NCBI GenBank assembly: GCA_030427865.1
Contig: JAUICK010000003.1
Location: forward strand, 1-64,000
DNA from: Bacteroidia bacterium
GTDB lineage: Bacteria; Bacteroidota; Bacteroidia; Flavobacteriales; Flavobacteriaceae
DNA: 64,000 nucleotides
Direction: 5' to 3'
The position numbers and the translations under genes were made by a program. The notes beneath the pieces are model-generated. The model made no database searches. It was not told where the DNA came from and saw only the letters and a list, made by a program, of their open reading frames with translations. Of this stretch, positions 49,089-58,863 are shown one piece after another; the stretch's first letter is position 1; each line of letters starts with the position of its first letter.

Positions 49089-50486
49089 ATGGCAAAAACA
49101 TTATTTGACAAAGTATGGGATTCGCACGTGGTACGTTCTGTAAAAGACGGACCAGATGTGTTTTTTATAGACCGTCATTTTATCCACGAAGTTACAAGTC
49201 CTGTAGCCTTTTTAGGATTAGAAAGTAGAGGAAACAGTGTGGTATATCCAGAGCGTACATTCGCAACTGCAGATCATAACACACCCACTATAAATCAACA
49301 TTTACCAGTGGCAGACCCATTGTCTGCAAATCAGTTAGATGCATTAGAAAACAATGCTGCTAAATATGGTATTTCGCACTGGGGTTTAGGTGATAAAAAC
49401 AACGGAATTGTACACGTTGTTGGTCCAGAAAACGGAATTACTTTACCTGGTGCTACTATTGTTTGTGGAGATTCGCATACATCAACGCACGGAGCTTTTG
49501 GTGCTATTGCCTTTGGTATTGGTACAAGTGAAGTAGAAATGGTATTGTCTACACAGTGCATTATGCAACCTAAACCAAAATCGATGCGTATTAACGTAAA
49601 TGGTAAATTAGGTTTAGGAGTTACACCTAAAGATGTAGCTTTATACATTATTTCTCAGCAAACAACTTCTGGAGCTACTGGATATTTTGTAGAATATGCA
49701 GGTGATGTTTTTGAAGATATGACTATGGAAGGACGAATGACAGTTTGTAATTTGTCTATAGAAATGGGAGCAAGAGGAGGTATGATTGCCCCAGATGCAA
49801 AAACATTCGAATATTTAAAAGGTCGTTCTCAAACGCCTAAAGGAGCAGATTGGGATAAGGCAATGAACTATTGGGAAACGTTATATACTGATGAAGGCGC
49901 AAGCTTTGATGCAGAGTTTAATTATGATGCAGCAGATATTGAGCCAATGATTACTTATGGAACCAACCCAGGAATGGGAATTGGAGTTACAAAATCGATT
50001 CCAAATGCTGAAGCTGTAGAAGGTGGAGTAGAAACGTACAAAAAATCATTAGGCTATATGTCTTTTAACGAAGGTGATGCTATGATTGGTAAACAAATCG
50101 ATTTTGTATTCTTAGGTTCTTGTACAAATGGACGTATTGAAGACTTTAGAGCATTTTGTTCTATTGTAAAAGGACGTAAAAAAGCGGATAATGTTACTGC
50201 TTGGTTAGTTCCAGGTTCTCACAAAGTAGTAGATCAAATTAAAGCTGAAGGTTTAGATAAGATTATAGACGATGCAGGTTTTGTATTAAGAGAACCAGGT
50301 TGTTCAGCTTGTTTGGCTATGAATGATGATAAAATTCCAGCAGGAAAATTATCAGTTTCTACATCAAACAGAAACTTTGAAGGACGTCAAGGTCCAGGTT
50401 CTAGAACATTATTAGCTTCTCCATTAGTTGCAGCAGCATCTGCAGTAGAAGGGAAAGTAACAGACCCAAGAACATTATTAGTATAA
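49089..50486 (+). CDS. leuC: 3-isopropylmalate dehydratase large subunit
   Basis: [57 protein letters not shown]. Confidence 0.97.
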   Translation: MAKTLFDKVWDSHVVRSVKDGPDVFFIDRHFIHEVTSPVAFLGLESRGNSVVYPERTFATADHNTPTINQHLPVADPLSANQLDALENNAAKYGISHWGLGDKNNGIVHVVGPENGITLPGATIVCGDSHTSTHGAFGAIAFGIGTSEVEMVLSTQCIMQPKPKSMRINVNGKLGLGVTPKDVALYIISQQTTSGATGYFVEYAGDVFEDMTMEGRMTVCNLSIEMGARGGMIAPDAKTFEYLKGRSQTPKGADWDKAMNYWETLYTDEGASFDAEFNYDAADIEPMITYGTNPGMGIGVTKSIPNAEAVEGGVETYKKSLGYMSFNEGDAMIGKQIDFVFLGSCTNGRIEDFRAFCSIVKGRKKADNVTAWLVPGSHKVVDQIKAEGLDKIIDDAGFVLREPGCSACLAMNDDKIPAGKLSVSTSNRNFEGRQGPGSRTLLASPLVAAASAVEGKVTDPRTLLV

Positions 50487-50584
50487 AAGTTATAAAGTAT
50501 ATAAGTAAAAAGTTAAAAGTAAAAAGTTCACACCAGTAAGAACTTTTAAACTTTTAAATTCTGAACTTTACAAACAATAAAACA

Positions 50585-51184
50585 ATGGCATACGATAAAT
50601 TTAATGTATTAACAAGTACAGCATATCCATTACCAACAGAGAATGTAGATACAGATCAAATTATTCCTGCTCGTTTCTTAAAAGCGACAGAGCGTAAAGA
50701 TTTTGATATCAATTTTTTCCGTGATTGGAGATTCAATCAAGATGGAACACCAAAAGCAGATTTTCCTTTAAACAAAGAAATTTATGCAGGTTCTAAAATC
50801 TTAGTAGGAGGTAGAAACTTTGGTTCTGGTTCTTCAAGAGAGCACGCAGCTTGGTCTGTATACGATTTTGGTTTACGTTGTGTAATTTCATCGGCATTTG
50901 CAGATATCTTTAAGAACAACTGTTTAAATGTTGGAGTTTTACCTGTGCAAGTTTCACCAGAATTTGCAGATACTTTATTTGCAGCAATTATGGCTGACCC
51001 AAAAACGGAGATAAAAGTTGATTTACCAAATCAAACAGTAACTTTAGTAGCAACAGGAGAATCTGAATCTTTTGAAATCAATTCATACAAAAAAGACAAT
51101 ATGTTAAATGGTTTTGATGATATTGATTATTTAAAAAACATCGAAAACGAAATTGCTGCTTTTGCTGAAACAAGACCTTTTTAA
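50585..51184 (+). CDS. leuD: 3-isopropylmalate dehydratase small subunit
   Basis: LPTENVDTDQIIPARFLK; GGRNFGSGSSREHAAW. Confidence 0.97.
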   Translation: MAYDKFNVLTSTAYPLPTENVDTDQIIPARFLKATERKDFDINFFRDWRFNQDGTPKADFPLNKEIYAGSKILVGGRNFGSGSSREHAAWSVYDFGLRCVISSAFADIFKNNCLNVGVLPVQVSPEFADTLFAAIMADPKTEIKVDLPNQTVTLVATGESESFEINSYKKDNMLNGFDDIDYLKNIENEIAAFAETRPF

Positions 51185-51196
51185 TTACTAAAAAGT

Positions 51197-51272
51197 CTTC
51201 GACAAGCTCAGACTGACATACTGATTACTAATTGTAATTTGGATTAACAATGTCACACTGAGCTTGTCGAAG
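51197..51272. repeat. REP-like inverted repeat between leuD and leuA
   Basis: CTTCGACAAGCTCAG (51197-51211) / CTGAGCTTGTCGAAG (51258-51272), perfect 15-bp arms. Confidence 0.8.
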
Positions 51273-51289
51273 TGATTTAAGTTAAGTAG

Positions 51290-52810
51290 ATGACCCAAAG
51301 AAAAATTGAAATAATGGATACCACACTTCGTGATGGAGAACAAACATCAGGAGTGTCTTTTTCAGTTTCAGAAAAATTAACCATTGCAAAATTATTATTA
51401 GAAGAACTAAAGGTAGATCGTTTAGAAATTGCTTCAGCAAGAGTTTCTGAAGGAGAATTACAAGCAGTACAAAAAATTACTTCTTGGGCTTCAGAAAATA
51501 ATCAGTTAAGTAAAATTGAGGTGTTAACCTTTGTTGATGGTGGAAAATCTATAGAATGGATGGTTGAAGCTGGAGCAAAAGTACAGAATTTATTAACCAA
51601 AGGTTCTTTAAATCACCTAACACATCAACTTAAAAAAACACCAGCACAACATTTTGCGGATATCAAAGCTAATATTGAGTTAGCTGCAAAAAACAACATT
51701 AAAACCAATGTATATTTAGAAGATTGGTCTAATGGAATGCGAAATTCAAAAGACTATGTTTTTGAATATTTAGACTTTTTAACAGCTCAAAAAGTAGAAC
51801 GTATTTTATTACCAGATACTTTAGGGGTTTTAACACATACAGAAACTGCTAATTTCATCAAAGAAGTTAGAGAAAGATATCCAAAAACCCACATCGATTT
51901 TCATGGACATAATGATTACGATTTAGGTGTAGCCAATGTTATGGAAGCTGTAAAAGCGGGTGTAAATGGGTTACATTTAACCATAAATGGAATGGGTGAA
52001 CGTGCAGGAAATGCACCAATGGCAAGTGTTATTGCAGTCATCAATGATTTTTTAACAGATGTAAAAGTTGATGTTAACGAAACCGCTTTAAACAAAGTTA
52101 GTAAGTTAGTAGAAACGTTTTCAGGATTTAGAATTCCTGTAAATAAACCTGTTGTAGGAGCAAATGTTTTTACACAAACAGCTGGAATTCACGCAGATGG
52201 AGATAATAAAAACAATCTGTATTTTAACGATTTAATGCCAGAACGTTTTGGTAGAAAACGTAAATACGCATTAGGAAAAACATCAGGAAAAGCAAATATC
52301 CAAAAGAATTTACAAGATTTAGGCATTAGTTTAAATGATGATGAATTAAAGAAAGTTACCCAACGAATTATTGAATTGGGAGACAAAAAAGAAGTCGTTT
52401 CTCAAGAAGATTTACCTTATATCATTTCTGATGTTTTAGATAGTGATACTATAGAAAAACGTGTAGTTGTAGAAAACTATGTATTAGGTCACGCAAAAGG
52501 AATGAAACCATCTACTACTTTGCAATTAAAAGTAGAAGGTGTACAATATGAAGCACACGCACAAGGAGATGGGCAATTTGATGCGTTTATGAATGCGTTG
52601 CGTAAATTGTACAAAACACACAGCAAAAAAGATTTACCAGATTTAGTAGATTATGGAGTTCGAATTCCTCCAGGAAGTCATTCTGATGCGTTGTGTGAAA
52701 CCATCATTACTTGGAAAAGAGAAGAAAAGGAATTTATTACACGTGGTTTAGATTCAGATCAAACAGTATCTGCAATTAAAGCCACTGAGAAAATGCTCAA
52801 TATTATTTAG
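51290..52810 (+). CDS. leuA: 2-isopropylmalate synthase family protein
   Basis: IMDTTLRDGEQTSGVSF; HFHGHNDYDLGVAN; C-terminal LeuA regulatory-like domain; in leu operon. Confidence 0.88.
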   Translation: MTQRKIEIMDTTLRDGEQTSGVSFSVSEKLTIAKLLLEELKVDRLEIASARVSEGELQAVQKITSWASENNQLSKIEVLTFVDGGKSIEWMVEAGAKVQNLLTKGSLNHLTHQLKKTPAQHFADIKANIELAAKNNIKTNVYLEDWSNGMRNSKDYVFEYLDFLTAQKVERILLPDTLGVLTHTETANFIKEVRERYPKTHIDFHGHNDYDLGVANVMEAVKAGVNGLHLTINGMGERAGNAPMASVIAVINDFLTDVKVDVNETALNKVSKLVETFSGFRIPVNKPVVGANVFTQTAGIHADGDNKNNLYFNDLMPERFGRKRKYALGKTSGKANIQKNLQDLGISLNDDELKKVTQRIIELGDKKEVVSQEDLPYIISDVLDSDTIEKRVVVENYVLGHAKGMKPSTTLQLKVEGVQYEAHAQGDGQFDAFMNALRKLYKTHSKKDLPDLVDYGVRIPPGSHSDALCETIITWKREEKEFITRGLDSDQTVSAIKATEKMLNII

Positions 52811-52912
52811 TTTAAAAGTTAGAAAGTTGAAAGTTCAAAAAGTTCTATTTAGAACTCGAAAACAACAACTTTAAAACTTTATAAACTTTAAACTTTATAA
52901 ACAAACAACAAA

Positions 52913-53968
52913 ATGAAATTAAATATAGCCTTATTAGCAGGAGATGGAATTGGTCCTGAAGTAATAGACCAAGCCGTAAAAGTATCTGATGCAATTGCAA
53001 AAAAGTTCAATCACGAAATTAACTGGAAACCAGCATTAACAGGTGCTGCTGCTATTGATGCAGTTGGAGAGCCTTATCCTGATGAAACCCACGAAATTTG
53101 TGCTTCTTCTGACGCTGTTTTGTTTGGTGCTATTGGGCATCCAAGATTTGATAATGATCCTTCAGCAAAAGTGCGTCCAGAACAAGGATTGTTAAAAATG
53201 CGTAAAAAATTAGGATTGTTTGCCAATGTTAGACCAACATTTACATTTCCTTCTTTATTGGATAAATCACCTTTAAAAAGAGAACGTATTGAAGGAACTG
53301 ATTTGGTTTTTTTACGTGAATTAACTGGAGGAATTTACTTTGGTGAAAAGGGTAGAAGAGAAGAAGGAGAAACTGCTTTTGACAATTGTGTTTATACTCG
53401 AGTAGAGGTTCAAAGATTAGCTAAAAAAGGTTTTGAATTGGCAATGACTCGTGGAAAGAAATTGTGTTGTGTAGATAAAGCGAATGTATTAGAAACTTCA
53501 CGTTTATGGAGAGAAACTGTGCAAGCTATGGAAAAAGAGTATCCAGAAGTGGAGGTTTCTTATGAGTTTGTAGATGCAGTTGCAATGCGTTTGGTTCAAT
53601 GGCCAAATAGTTATGATGTATTGATTACAGAAAATTTATTTGGAGATATTTTAACAGATGAAGCTTCTGTAATTTCTGGTTCTATGGGATTAATGCCAAG
53701 TGCTTCTTTAGGAGCTGAAATTGGTTTATTTGAGCCAATTCACGGTTCTTATCCACAAGCAACAGGATTAAATATTGCAAATCCTATGGCTACAGTTTTA
53801 TCTGCTGCAATGATGTTCGAAAACTTTGGTTTACAAGCAGAAGGAAAAGCCATTAGAGATGCTGTAAATGAGGCTCTAAACAAAGGTATTGTTACCGAAG
53901 ATTTAGCAGATGGTGGAAAAGCTTACGGGACATCAGAAGTTGGAGATTGGTTAGCAGAAAATATCTAA
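52913..53968 (+). CDS. leuB: 3-isopropylmalate dehydrogenase
   Basis: LLAGDGIGPEVI; LRELTGGIYFGEKG; VITENLFGDILTDEASVISGSMGLMPSASLG. Confidence 0.97.
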   Translation: MKLNIALLAGDGIGPEVIDQAVKVSDAIAKKFNHEINWKPALTGAAAIDAVGEPYPDETHEICASSDAVLFGAIGHPRFDNDPSAKVRPEQGLLKMRKKLGLFANVRPTFTFPSLLDKSPLKRERIEGTDLVFLRELTGGIYFGEKGRREEGETAFDNCVYTRVEVQRLAKKGFELAMTRGKKLCCVDKANVLETSRLWRETVQAMEKEYPEVEVSYEFVDAVAMRLVQWPNSYDVLITENLFGDILTDEASVISGSMGLMPSASLGAEIGLFEPIHGSYPQATGLNIANPMATVLSAAMMFENFGLQAEGKAIRDAVNEALNKGIVTEDLADGGKAYGTSEVGDWLAENI

Positions 53969-54000
53969 TTATTTAGATTTTAAGTTTAAATATATGTAGA

Positions 54001-54030
54001 AAAGCTCTCGAGTTTCGAGAGCTTTTTTTA
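54001..54030. terminator. Terminator between convergent leuB and acyl-CoA ligase
   Basis: AAAAGCTCTCGA-GTT-TCGAGAGCTTTTTTT. Confidence 0.85.
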
Positions 54031-55806
54031 TTATTCTTTATAAATTTTATCATACAAATCTTTGTAGATTTCTTTAATAACTGTACGTTTCATTTTCATA
54101 GTAGGAGTTAGGTGTCCATCATCAATAGACCAAACATCTGGAGTTAGTTCAAAACGTTTAATTTGTTCCCACTTACCAAAGTTTTTGTTGCATTTATTCA
54201 CTTCTTTTTGAATTCGTTTAATTACTCTTTCAGAAGCAATAATTTCTTCATTAGAATTTGCAATATCTAAACCTTTATGTTTAATCCAATCTCTAACAAA
54301 TTCAAAATTTGGTTGAATAATTGCAGCTGGCATTTTTTCTCCTTCACCAACAACCATTACTTGTTCTATAAACAAAGATTGTTTTAATTCTCCTTCTAAT
54401 AAAGGCGGAACAACATATTTACCTCCAGAAGTTTTAAACATTTCTTTGGTTCTTCCAGTAATTTTTAAAAACCCTTCTTTATCAATTTCTCCTTTATCTC
54501 CGGTATGAAAATAATCTCCTTTAATAACGCTTGCAGTTTTTTCAGGATCTTTATAATATCCTTGCATTACATTAGGTCCTTTCACTAAAATTTCTCCATT
54601 ATCGGCAATTTTTACTTCTACACCGCTAATAACTTTACCAACAGTTCCTACCTTAAAACCTTTATTTCTTTGATCGTTTACACTAACAACAGGAGAAGTT
54701 TCTGTTAAGCCATAACCTTCCATAATAGGCATTCCTGCTGCCGTAAAAACACGAGTTAATCGTTGTTGTAATGCAGCACTACCAGAAACCATTAATTTTA
54801 ATTCGCCACCAAGTGCAGCTTGCCATTTAGAAAAAATTAGTTTTTTTGCCAATCCTAACTTTTTTTCATACCACCAACCATTAGCTCCATCTGGTTCGTA
54901 TTGTAAACCTAAATTTACTGCCCAAAAGAATAATGCTTTTTTAATACCAGATAAAGCTTCTCCTTTTAAAATAATTTTATCATAAATTTTCTCGTACAAA
55001 CGAGGAACAGCAGTCATTACATTGGGTTTAATTTCTTGAGCATTTTCTGAGAGTTTTTCAATAGACTCTGCAAAATAAGTAGATACTCCACAATATTGAT
55101 ATAAATAGAGAATCATTCTCTCAAAAATATGGCATACAGGTAGAAAACTTAATCCTTTATCTTTGCCGCTATTAAGAGGTACTCTTTCGTAAGAACTTAA
55201 AACATTAGAAACAATGTTTCTATGCGATAACATTACGCCTTTTGGTTTTCCAGTAGTACCAGAAGTATATATTAAAGTTGCTAAATCATCTGGTTTTACA
55301 TTGTTTTTTCTATCTTCTACAACATTTTGATTGCTATCATCTTTTCCAGATTCTAAGACTTCTTTCCAGCTTTTTTCTCCTTTAATATCATCAAAAGTAA
55401 AAACGGCTTTTAGTTTGGTTTTCTTCTTTATTTTATTGATTTTTTGAAGTACCTCATCATCAGAAACAAAACAATAGATAGATTCTGAGTGATTTAAAAC
55501 GTACTCATAGTCTTCTTTAGAAATAGTTGGATAAATGGGTACATTTTGAGCTCCGGTTTGTAAAACACCAATATCGCAAATATTCCATTCTGTTCTATTT
55601 GTAGACGAAATTACAGCTATTTTATCATTGGGTTTAACACCTAAATTGATTAAACCTCTACTAATTTGATTTGCTTGGTCTATGTATTTTTTTGTAGAGG
55701 TGCTTATCCATTCACCACTTGTTTTAGATGTAAATGCTTTGTCTAAATTGTATTTTTCTAACTGATAATAAGGGAAATCGAATAATCTTGTAACTTCTAT
55801 TGCCAT
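54031..55806 (-). CDS. AMP-dependent synthetase/long-chain acyl-CoA ligase
   Basis: TLIYTSGTTGKPKGVMLSHRN; EGYGLTETSPVVS; YFHTGDKGEIDKEGFLKITGRTKE. Confidence 0.93.
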   Translation of the reverse strand: MAIEVTRLFDFPYYQLEKYNLDKAFTSKTSGEWISTSTKKYIDQANQISRGLINLGVKPNDKIAVISSTNRTEWNICDIGVLQTGAQNVPIYPTISKEDYEYVLNHSESIYCFVSDDEVLQKINKIKKKTKLKAVFTFDDIKGEKSWKEVLESGKDDSNQNVVEDRKNNVKPDDLATLIYTSGTTGKPKGVMLSHRNIVSNVLSSYERVPLNSGKDKGLSFLPVCHIFERMILYLYQYCGVSTYFAESIEKLSENAQEIKPNVMTAVPRLYEKIYDKIILKGEALSGIKKALFFWAVNLGLQYEPDGANGWWYEKKLGLAKKLIFSKWQAALGGELKLMVSGSAALQQRLTRVFTAAGMPIMEGYGLTETSPVVSVNDQRNKGFKVGTVGKVISGVEVKIADNGEILVKGPNVMQGYYKDPEKTASVIKGDYFHTGDKGEIDKEGFLKITGRTKEMFKTSGGKYVVPPLLEGELKQSLFIEQVMVVGEGEKMPAAIIQPNFEFVRDWIKHKGLDIANSNEEIIASERVIKRIQKEVNKCNKNFGKWEQIKRFELTPDVWSIDDGHLTPTMKMKRTVIKEIYKDLYDKIYKE

Positions 55807-55876
55807 AAATCTTATTTTGAAGTAGGCAAATTAGTTAAATTCCCTTGATTTAACAAATACTTATTATAAGAGTTTT

Positions 55877-57646
55877 CTATTGAGAAATATATATTTTTTG
55901 ATATAAATTTTGATATTTCTTTAAAATAATTTTTCTACGCATTTTCATGGTAGGAGTTAAGTGTCCATGGTCTATAGTCCACTCATCTGGTGTAATTTGA
56001 AACTTTTTAATTTGTTCCCATTTTCCAAAACGCTTATTGTAAAAATCAATCTCTTTTTGAACTCTATTGATGAGTTTTTCATCAGAAGTTACATCAATAA
56101 TTGCATGATGGTGTCTTTTTGCCCATTCTTTTACAAAATCGAAATTAATTTGAATTAAAGCAGCAGGCATCTTTTCTGCTTCACCAATTACCATAATTTG
56201 TTCTATAAAACGCGATTGTTTAAATTCACTTTCTAAGGCTGCAGGTGCAATATATTTTCCACCAGAAGTTTTAAAAATTTCTTTTTTTCTATCAGTAATT
56301 TTTAAGAAACCATCGTTATCAATTTCTCCAATATCACCTGTATGCAAAAAACCATTTACAATTGTTTTTTTGGTAAGTACTATCTGTTTGTAATAACCCA
56401 ACATTATATTGTCGCCTTTCATCAAAATTTCTCCATCATTAGCTATTTTAATTGTTACTCCTTGTAAGGGTTTTCCTACAGTACCAATTTTAAAATTGCC
56501 ATTTCTCATATCGTTTACAGACCCAGTTGGTGCAGCTTCTGTCATTCCATAACCTTCAAAAATAGGAATGTTTGCTGCTGTAAAAATTCGGATTAATTTG
56601 GGTTGTAAAGGTGCGCTTCCAGAAACCATATATTCTAAGTGGTTGCCTAACGCAGCTCTCCATTTTGAGAAAATAAGTTTGTTGGCTATTCTTAATTTGA
56701 AATGATACCAAGCACCATTTTTATGATAAGGTTCAAATTTTTCTCCTAAAGCAAGAGCCCAAAAGAAAAGCCATTTTTTTATTCCTTTTAGATTACTACC
56801 TTTATCTACAATTTTATCAAATATTTTTTCTAAAAGCCTTGGCACAACTGCTAAATAATGGGGTTTCACTTCTCTAATATTGTCGCCAATTTTCTCTAAA
56901 CTTTCTGCAAAATAGATTTCTGCACTTCTATATTGATTGTAATAAGAAGAAGCTCTCTCAAAAATATGACAAATAGGTAAGTAGCTTAAAACCCTAATAT
57001 TATCTTTCTTAATTTCTTGTAAAGAAGTTTTTGTTGCAAAAACAGCTGTAATAATATTTTTATGACTTAGCATTACACCTTTAGGAGTTCCTGTTGTGCC
57101 AGAAGTATAAATAATTGTGGCTAAATCATCGGGTTTAACATTTGTTTTAAGTTGTTCTATTTTTGATTGAAAATTTTCTTTTTCTCCTAATTTTAAAAAA
57201 TAATTCCAACTATAATTAGATTCTAATTCTTCTAAAGAATATATATTTTTAAGTTGTGTTTTAGCAGCAACAGATTTTACTTTTTGATAAATTTCATTGT
57301 TAGAAACAAAACAAAATTTTGCGTCAGAATGATTTAAAATATATCCATAATCTTTTTCAGAAAGTGTAGCATATAAAGGGATGTTTTGAGCTCCTATTTG
57401 TAAAACGCCAATATCTAAAATATGCCAATTCGGATTGTTATTTTCTGTAATTACAGCAATTTTATCTTTTGGTTTTACACCTAAAGAAAGCAATGAAGCA
57501 CTAACCTTATTCGCTAAATAAATGTATTTTTCTGAAGATATTGAATGCCAAATGTTTTCTTTTTTATAATTTAAAGATTTTTCAATTGGTTTGTTAGAAA
57601 GTTGATGATATGCAAAATCGAAAAGGCGCGTAACTTGGTTAGACAT
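55877..57646 (-). CDS. AMP-dependent synthetase/long-chain acyl-CoA ligase (paralogue)
   Basis: TIIYTSGTTGTPKGVMLSHKN; EGYGMTEAAPTGSVND; FLHTGDIGEIDNDGFLKITDRKKE. Confidence 0.93.
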   Translation of the reverse strand: MSNQVTRLFDFAYHQLSNKPIEKSLNYKKENIWHSISSEKYIYLANKVSASLLSLGVKPKDKIAVITENNNPNWHILDIGVLQIGAQNIPLYATLSEKDYGYILNHSDAKFCFVSNNEIYQKVKSVAAKTQLKNIYSLEELESNYSWNYFLKLGEKENFQSKIEQLKTNVKPDDLATIIYTSGTTGTPKGVMLSHKNIITAVFATKTSLQEIKKDNIRVLSYLPICHIFERASSYYNQYRSAEIYFAESLEKIGDNIREVKPHYLAVVPRLLEKIFDKIVDKGSNLKGIKKWLFFWALALGEKFEPYHKNGAWYHFKLRIANKLIFSKWRAALGNHLEYMVSGSAPLQPKLIRIFTAANIPIFEGYGMTEAAPTGSVNDMRNGNFKIGTVGKPLQGVTIKIANDGEILMKGDNIMLGYYKQIVLTKKTIVNGFLHTGDIGEIDNDGFLKITDRKKEIFKTSGGKYIAPAALESEFKQSRFIEQIMVIGEAEKMPAALIQINFDFVKEWAKRHHHAIIDVTSDEKLINRVQKEIDFYNKRFGKWEQIKKFQITPDEWTIDHGHLTPTMKMRRKIILKKYQNLYQKIYISQ

Positions 57647-57695
57647 GCTTAATAATTAAGTGTACAATATAATAAAGTATTTTTTATAAGTATAA

Positions 57696-57734
57696 ATAAA
57701 AAAAGGCTAACTGCTTAAAAGCAATTAGCCAATT
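57696..57734 (-). terminator. Terminator-like hairpin downstream of the repeat protein
   Basis: GGCTAA(C)TGCTT..AAGCA(A)TTAGCC; T-rich run on the minus strand. Confidence 0.6.
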
Positions 57735-57801
57735 CTGTTATAGGTTAGCCCCTAATCCAACCCATTCCATTATGTATGCAAGTTAAAATTAATTGCGGAA
57801 T

Positions 57802-57829
57802 AAAAAATAGGTATTAATACCTATTTTTT
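57802..57829. terminator. 28-nt perfect palindrome overlapping the stop codon of 57821-58606
   Basis: AAAAAATAGGTATTAATACCTATTTTTT; ends in T6 on both strands; includes the minus-strand TAG stop. Confidence 0.65.
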
Positions 57830-58606
57830 ATCAATTAAGTACTTACTAAAACTTCTTCCATTAATTTTTGTGTACTTAGAATCAATATCATAAGCAACTT
57901 TCATGTTAGAGATGTTAAAATCTCCAGAAACTTTCATGTATTTTATATTTAAGTCTTCTTCGAAATTAGTGTTTTTAAAAGACACTCCATCATTAAATTG
58001 AGTGTACTTAAAAGTAGCAGAATCTTTAAAAATTGAGTTAGAAAAGCTTACTTTTTTGCTAAATTTTGCATATTTAAAAGTTGCTATTTCATCAAAAGTA
58101 GTGTTAGAAAAACTAATATCTTTATCAAATTTTGCATATTTAAAAGTACTATCATCATTAAAAGAGCTTCCCGAAAAATCTGCATCTCTTTCAAAACGAG
58201 AATATTTAAACATAGCTTTGCGTTCAAATTTACAATCTTTAAAAATAGCAATTTCTTCAAAACTTGCTATAAAAGTATAACCACTGTCTTCATCTGGTAT
58301 GTATGCTAAAACATCATCTTTAAAAGTACAGTTTGTAAAAGATATTTTTACATCTATTAATTTTTTTACGGTATTGTCTTTATTACCATTCCACCAACTA
58401 TTTTTCTTTCTTACAGGAAGTTTAGCCATAGCATCATCCATGTAAGTAAAGTCTAATACTCCTACAATTGTAGCGTTAGAAATTGAAATTGATTTACCAG
58501 CTTTAATATCTTTCATAATTTTTGAAGCCTCTACAGTTTTTTGTGCAAAAGCAACAGAAGAAATTAGCAAAAAGGTAAGTGCTAAGAATGTAATTTTATT
58601 TTTCAT
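57821..58606 (-). CDS. Secreted beta-solenoid-like (pentapeptide-related) protein with 11-residue Phe repeats
   Basis: Signal peptide; repeated FxxxxFxxxxx pattern, e.g. TFKYAKFDKDISFSNTTFDEIA / TFKYAKFSKKVSFSNSIFKDSA / TFKYTQFNDGVSFKNTNFEEDL. Confidence 0.8.
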   Translation of the reverse strand: MKNKITFLALTFLLISSVAFAQKTVEASKIMKDIKAGKSISISNATIVGVLDFTYMDDAMAKLPVRKKNSWWNGNKDNTVKKLIDVKISFTNCTFKDDVLAYIPDEDSGYTFIASFEEIAIFKDCKFERKAMFKYSRFERDADFSGSSFNDDSTFKYAKFDKDISFSNTTFDEIATFKYAKFSKKVSFSNSIFKDSATFKYTQFNDGVSFKNTNFEEDLNIKYMKVSGDFNISNMKVAYDIDSKYTKINGRSFSKYLIDKK

Positions 58607-58863
58607 TTAATTAAAGTTTTATAATTATTTACATAATAGAGACAAATAAAGTTTTGATTTGTGACACTTTTAAGTTTTTCTTTTGAAAAAAACCACAAAA
58701 AAACCAAAAAGGTTAAGTTTTAATCAAGCTTTTACTATAAACAATAGCTTTACTGTAAAACGTTCATTGCATGATTTTTATCATCTTTATTTTTTTTGTT
58801 TTCTTATACTTTTATGTACGCTTTTATTAGCATTTAATGTAAAAATAATCAAATAAACATATT

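Noticed and set aside
49331-52386. Minus-strand ORFs opposite leuC and leuA (49331-49648, 52189-52386)
   Set aside because: Shadow frames of conserved genes.
58002-58280. 92-aa ORF opposite the solenoid gene
   Set aside because: Antisense reflection of the 66-bp repeat units (LKVAISSK/LKVLSSLK); not independent coding.
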